Assembly (NCBI GenBank): GCA_964646405.1
Contig: CAZYDV010000014.1
Span: 1-41,347 of the forward strand
Length of the DNA stretch: 41,347 nucleotides
Reading direction: 5' to 3'
Source: CAKZSB01 sp964646405
GTDB taxonomy: Bacteria; Pseudomonadota; Gammaproteobacteria; Granulosicoccales; Granulosicoccaceae
Of the stretch, positions 40,808 to 41,347 are shown piece after piece (position 1 is the first letter of the stretch; each line of letters starts with the position of its first letter). The notes beneath the pieces were generated by a model. It saw only the letters and a program-made list of their open reading frames with translations. It was not told the DNA's origin and searched no databases. A program made the translations under genes and the position numbers.

Positions 40808-41347
40808 CAGTAGGTCACGCCAACCTGGAACAGATTTTCTACATCGGCAATATCGCGTTTGTCTACGACCAGCACGATCAAATGATCTCCAGCCTCGATG
40901 ACAAAATCAGAATCGGCAATCGTCACTGTCTCACCACGCACAATGGCACCTATTATTGCGCCATCGGGAAGTGGCAGTTCGGAGATTTTCTGTCCAACCA
41001 CACGCGAGGTCTTTTCATCTCCGTGGGCCACCGCCTCCAGCGCTTCGGCGGACCCTCGGCGCAATGAGTGCACAGCCACGACATCGCCGCGCCTGATATG
41101 GGTCAACAGCGCGCCGATGGTGATGGAATGTGGAGAGATCGCCAGATCGATGAAGCCCTTTTCGACGAGCTCGACGTAAGCCGGCCGATTGATCAGAGAC
41201 AATACTTTTTTCGATCCCATCTTGCGCGCTACCATCGCCGACAGGATGTTCGCTTCATCGTCGTTAGTCAGCGCGCAGAACAAATCCATTTTACCGATGT
41301 TCTCTTCCGCCAGCAGATGCTGATCGGCAACGTCGCCATTCAACACC
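40807..41347 (-). CDS. trkA: Trk potassium uptake regulatory subunit TrkA (C-terminal part)
   Basis: At least 179 residues of the C-terminal half; the gene continues past the window edge. It has the end of one RCK_N Rossmann domain (ANILSAMVARKMGSKKVLSLINRPAYVELVEKGFIDLAISP) and an RCK_C domain (KISELPLPDGAIIGAIVRGETVTIADSDFVIEAGDHLIVLV). TrkA binds NAD(H)/ATP and gates TrkH. Being directly upstream of trkH gives a trkAH operon. Confidence 0.93.
   Translation of the reverse strand, partial: VLNGDVADQHLLAEENIGKMDLFCALTNDDEANILSAMVARKMGSKKVLSLINRPAYVELVEKGFIDLAISPHSITIGALLTHIRRGDVVAVHSLRRGSAEALEAVAHGDEKTSRVVGQKISELPLPDGAIIGAIVRGETVTIADSDFVIEAGDHLIVLVVDKRDIADVENLFQVGVTY

Overview
The window looks like chromosomal DNA of a gammaproteobacterium, probably environmental and free-living. 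This rests on the rhlB / trxA-rho arrangement (also found in E. coli), a PCMT-like gene followed by tolC, a small zf-CHCC protein next to ilvE, a trkA-trkH pair and a Pseudomonas-type bkd operon. GC is moderate to high, apart from lower-GC stretches near 1-1165 and 23.1-23.8 kb. I see no rRNA, tRNA, CRISPR array, phage or transposase gene.

Layout. 1-1.3 kb: a compact three-gene, metal-regulator-like cassette (CC-motif protein, small membrane protein, MerR regulator) behind a MerR-type promoter with a 19-bp spacer, flanked by two diverged direct repeats. 1.4-5.6 kb: beta-oxidation genes (thiolase, FadJ-like) and an alpha/beta hydrolase. 5.7-9.4 kb: HxlR-like regulator divergent from a glyoxalase-fold protein, a lipoprotein, a second hydrolase, and an orphan Pycsar-effector-like membrane protein. 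9.3-11.8 kb: an Msr cluster (msrB, msrA and an MsrA paralogue) downstream of a gene that looks broken by UGA but reads as a selenoprotein with a SECIS-like hairpin. 12-17.2 kb: PH-like membrane protein, secreted serine protease, uppP, MFS transporter, PilZ protein and a small anchored protein. 17.2-23 kb: selU, selD (fused to a flavoprotein), then pxpB-pxpC-pxpA. 23.1-23.6 kb: two convergent small genes around a perfect hairpin. 23.8-28.3 kb: MBL hydrolase and bkdA1-bkdA2-bkdB. 28.5-38.4 kb: purD, rho, trxA, rhlB, PCMT-like, tolC, zf-CHCC, ilvE and an orphan ABC ATPase. 38.4-41.3 kb: trkA (partial), trkH, a methyltransferase and a TPR protein.

How it fits together. The most notable theme is selenium. 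SelD makes selenophosphate, SelU uses it to modify tRNA, and a Sec-containing GrdB-family protein about 8 kb away would need the same donor. That selenoprotein sits upstream of, and on the same strand as, the methionine sulfoxide reductases, which suggests a redox-repair unit. The catabolic genes (fad, bkd, pxp) point to heterotrophic use of fatty acids, branched-chain amino acids and 5-oxoproline. SelA, SelB and tRNA-Sec are not in the window, so Sec decoding is inferred from the UGA context and from SelD.
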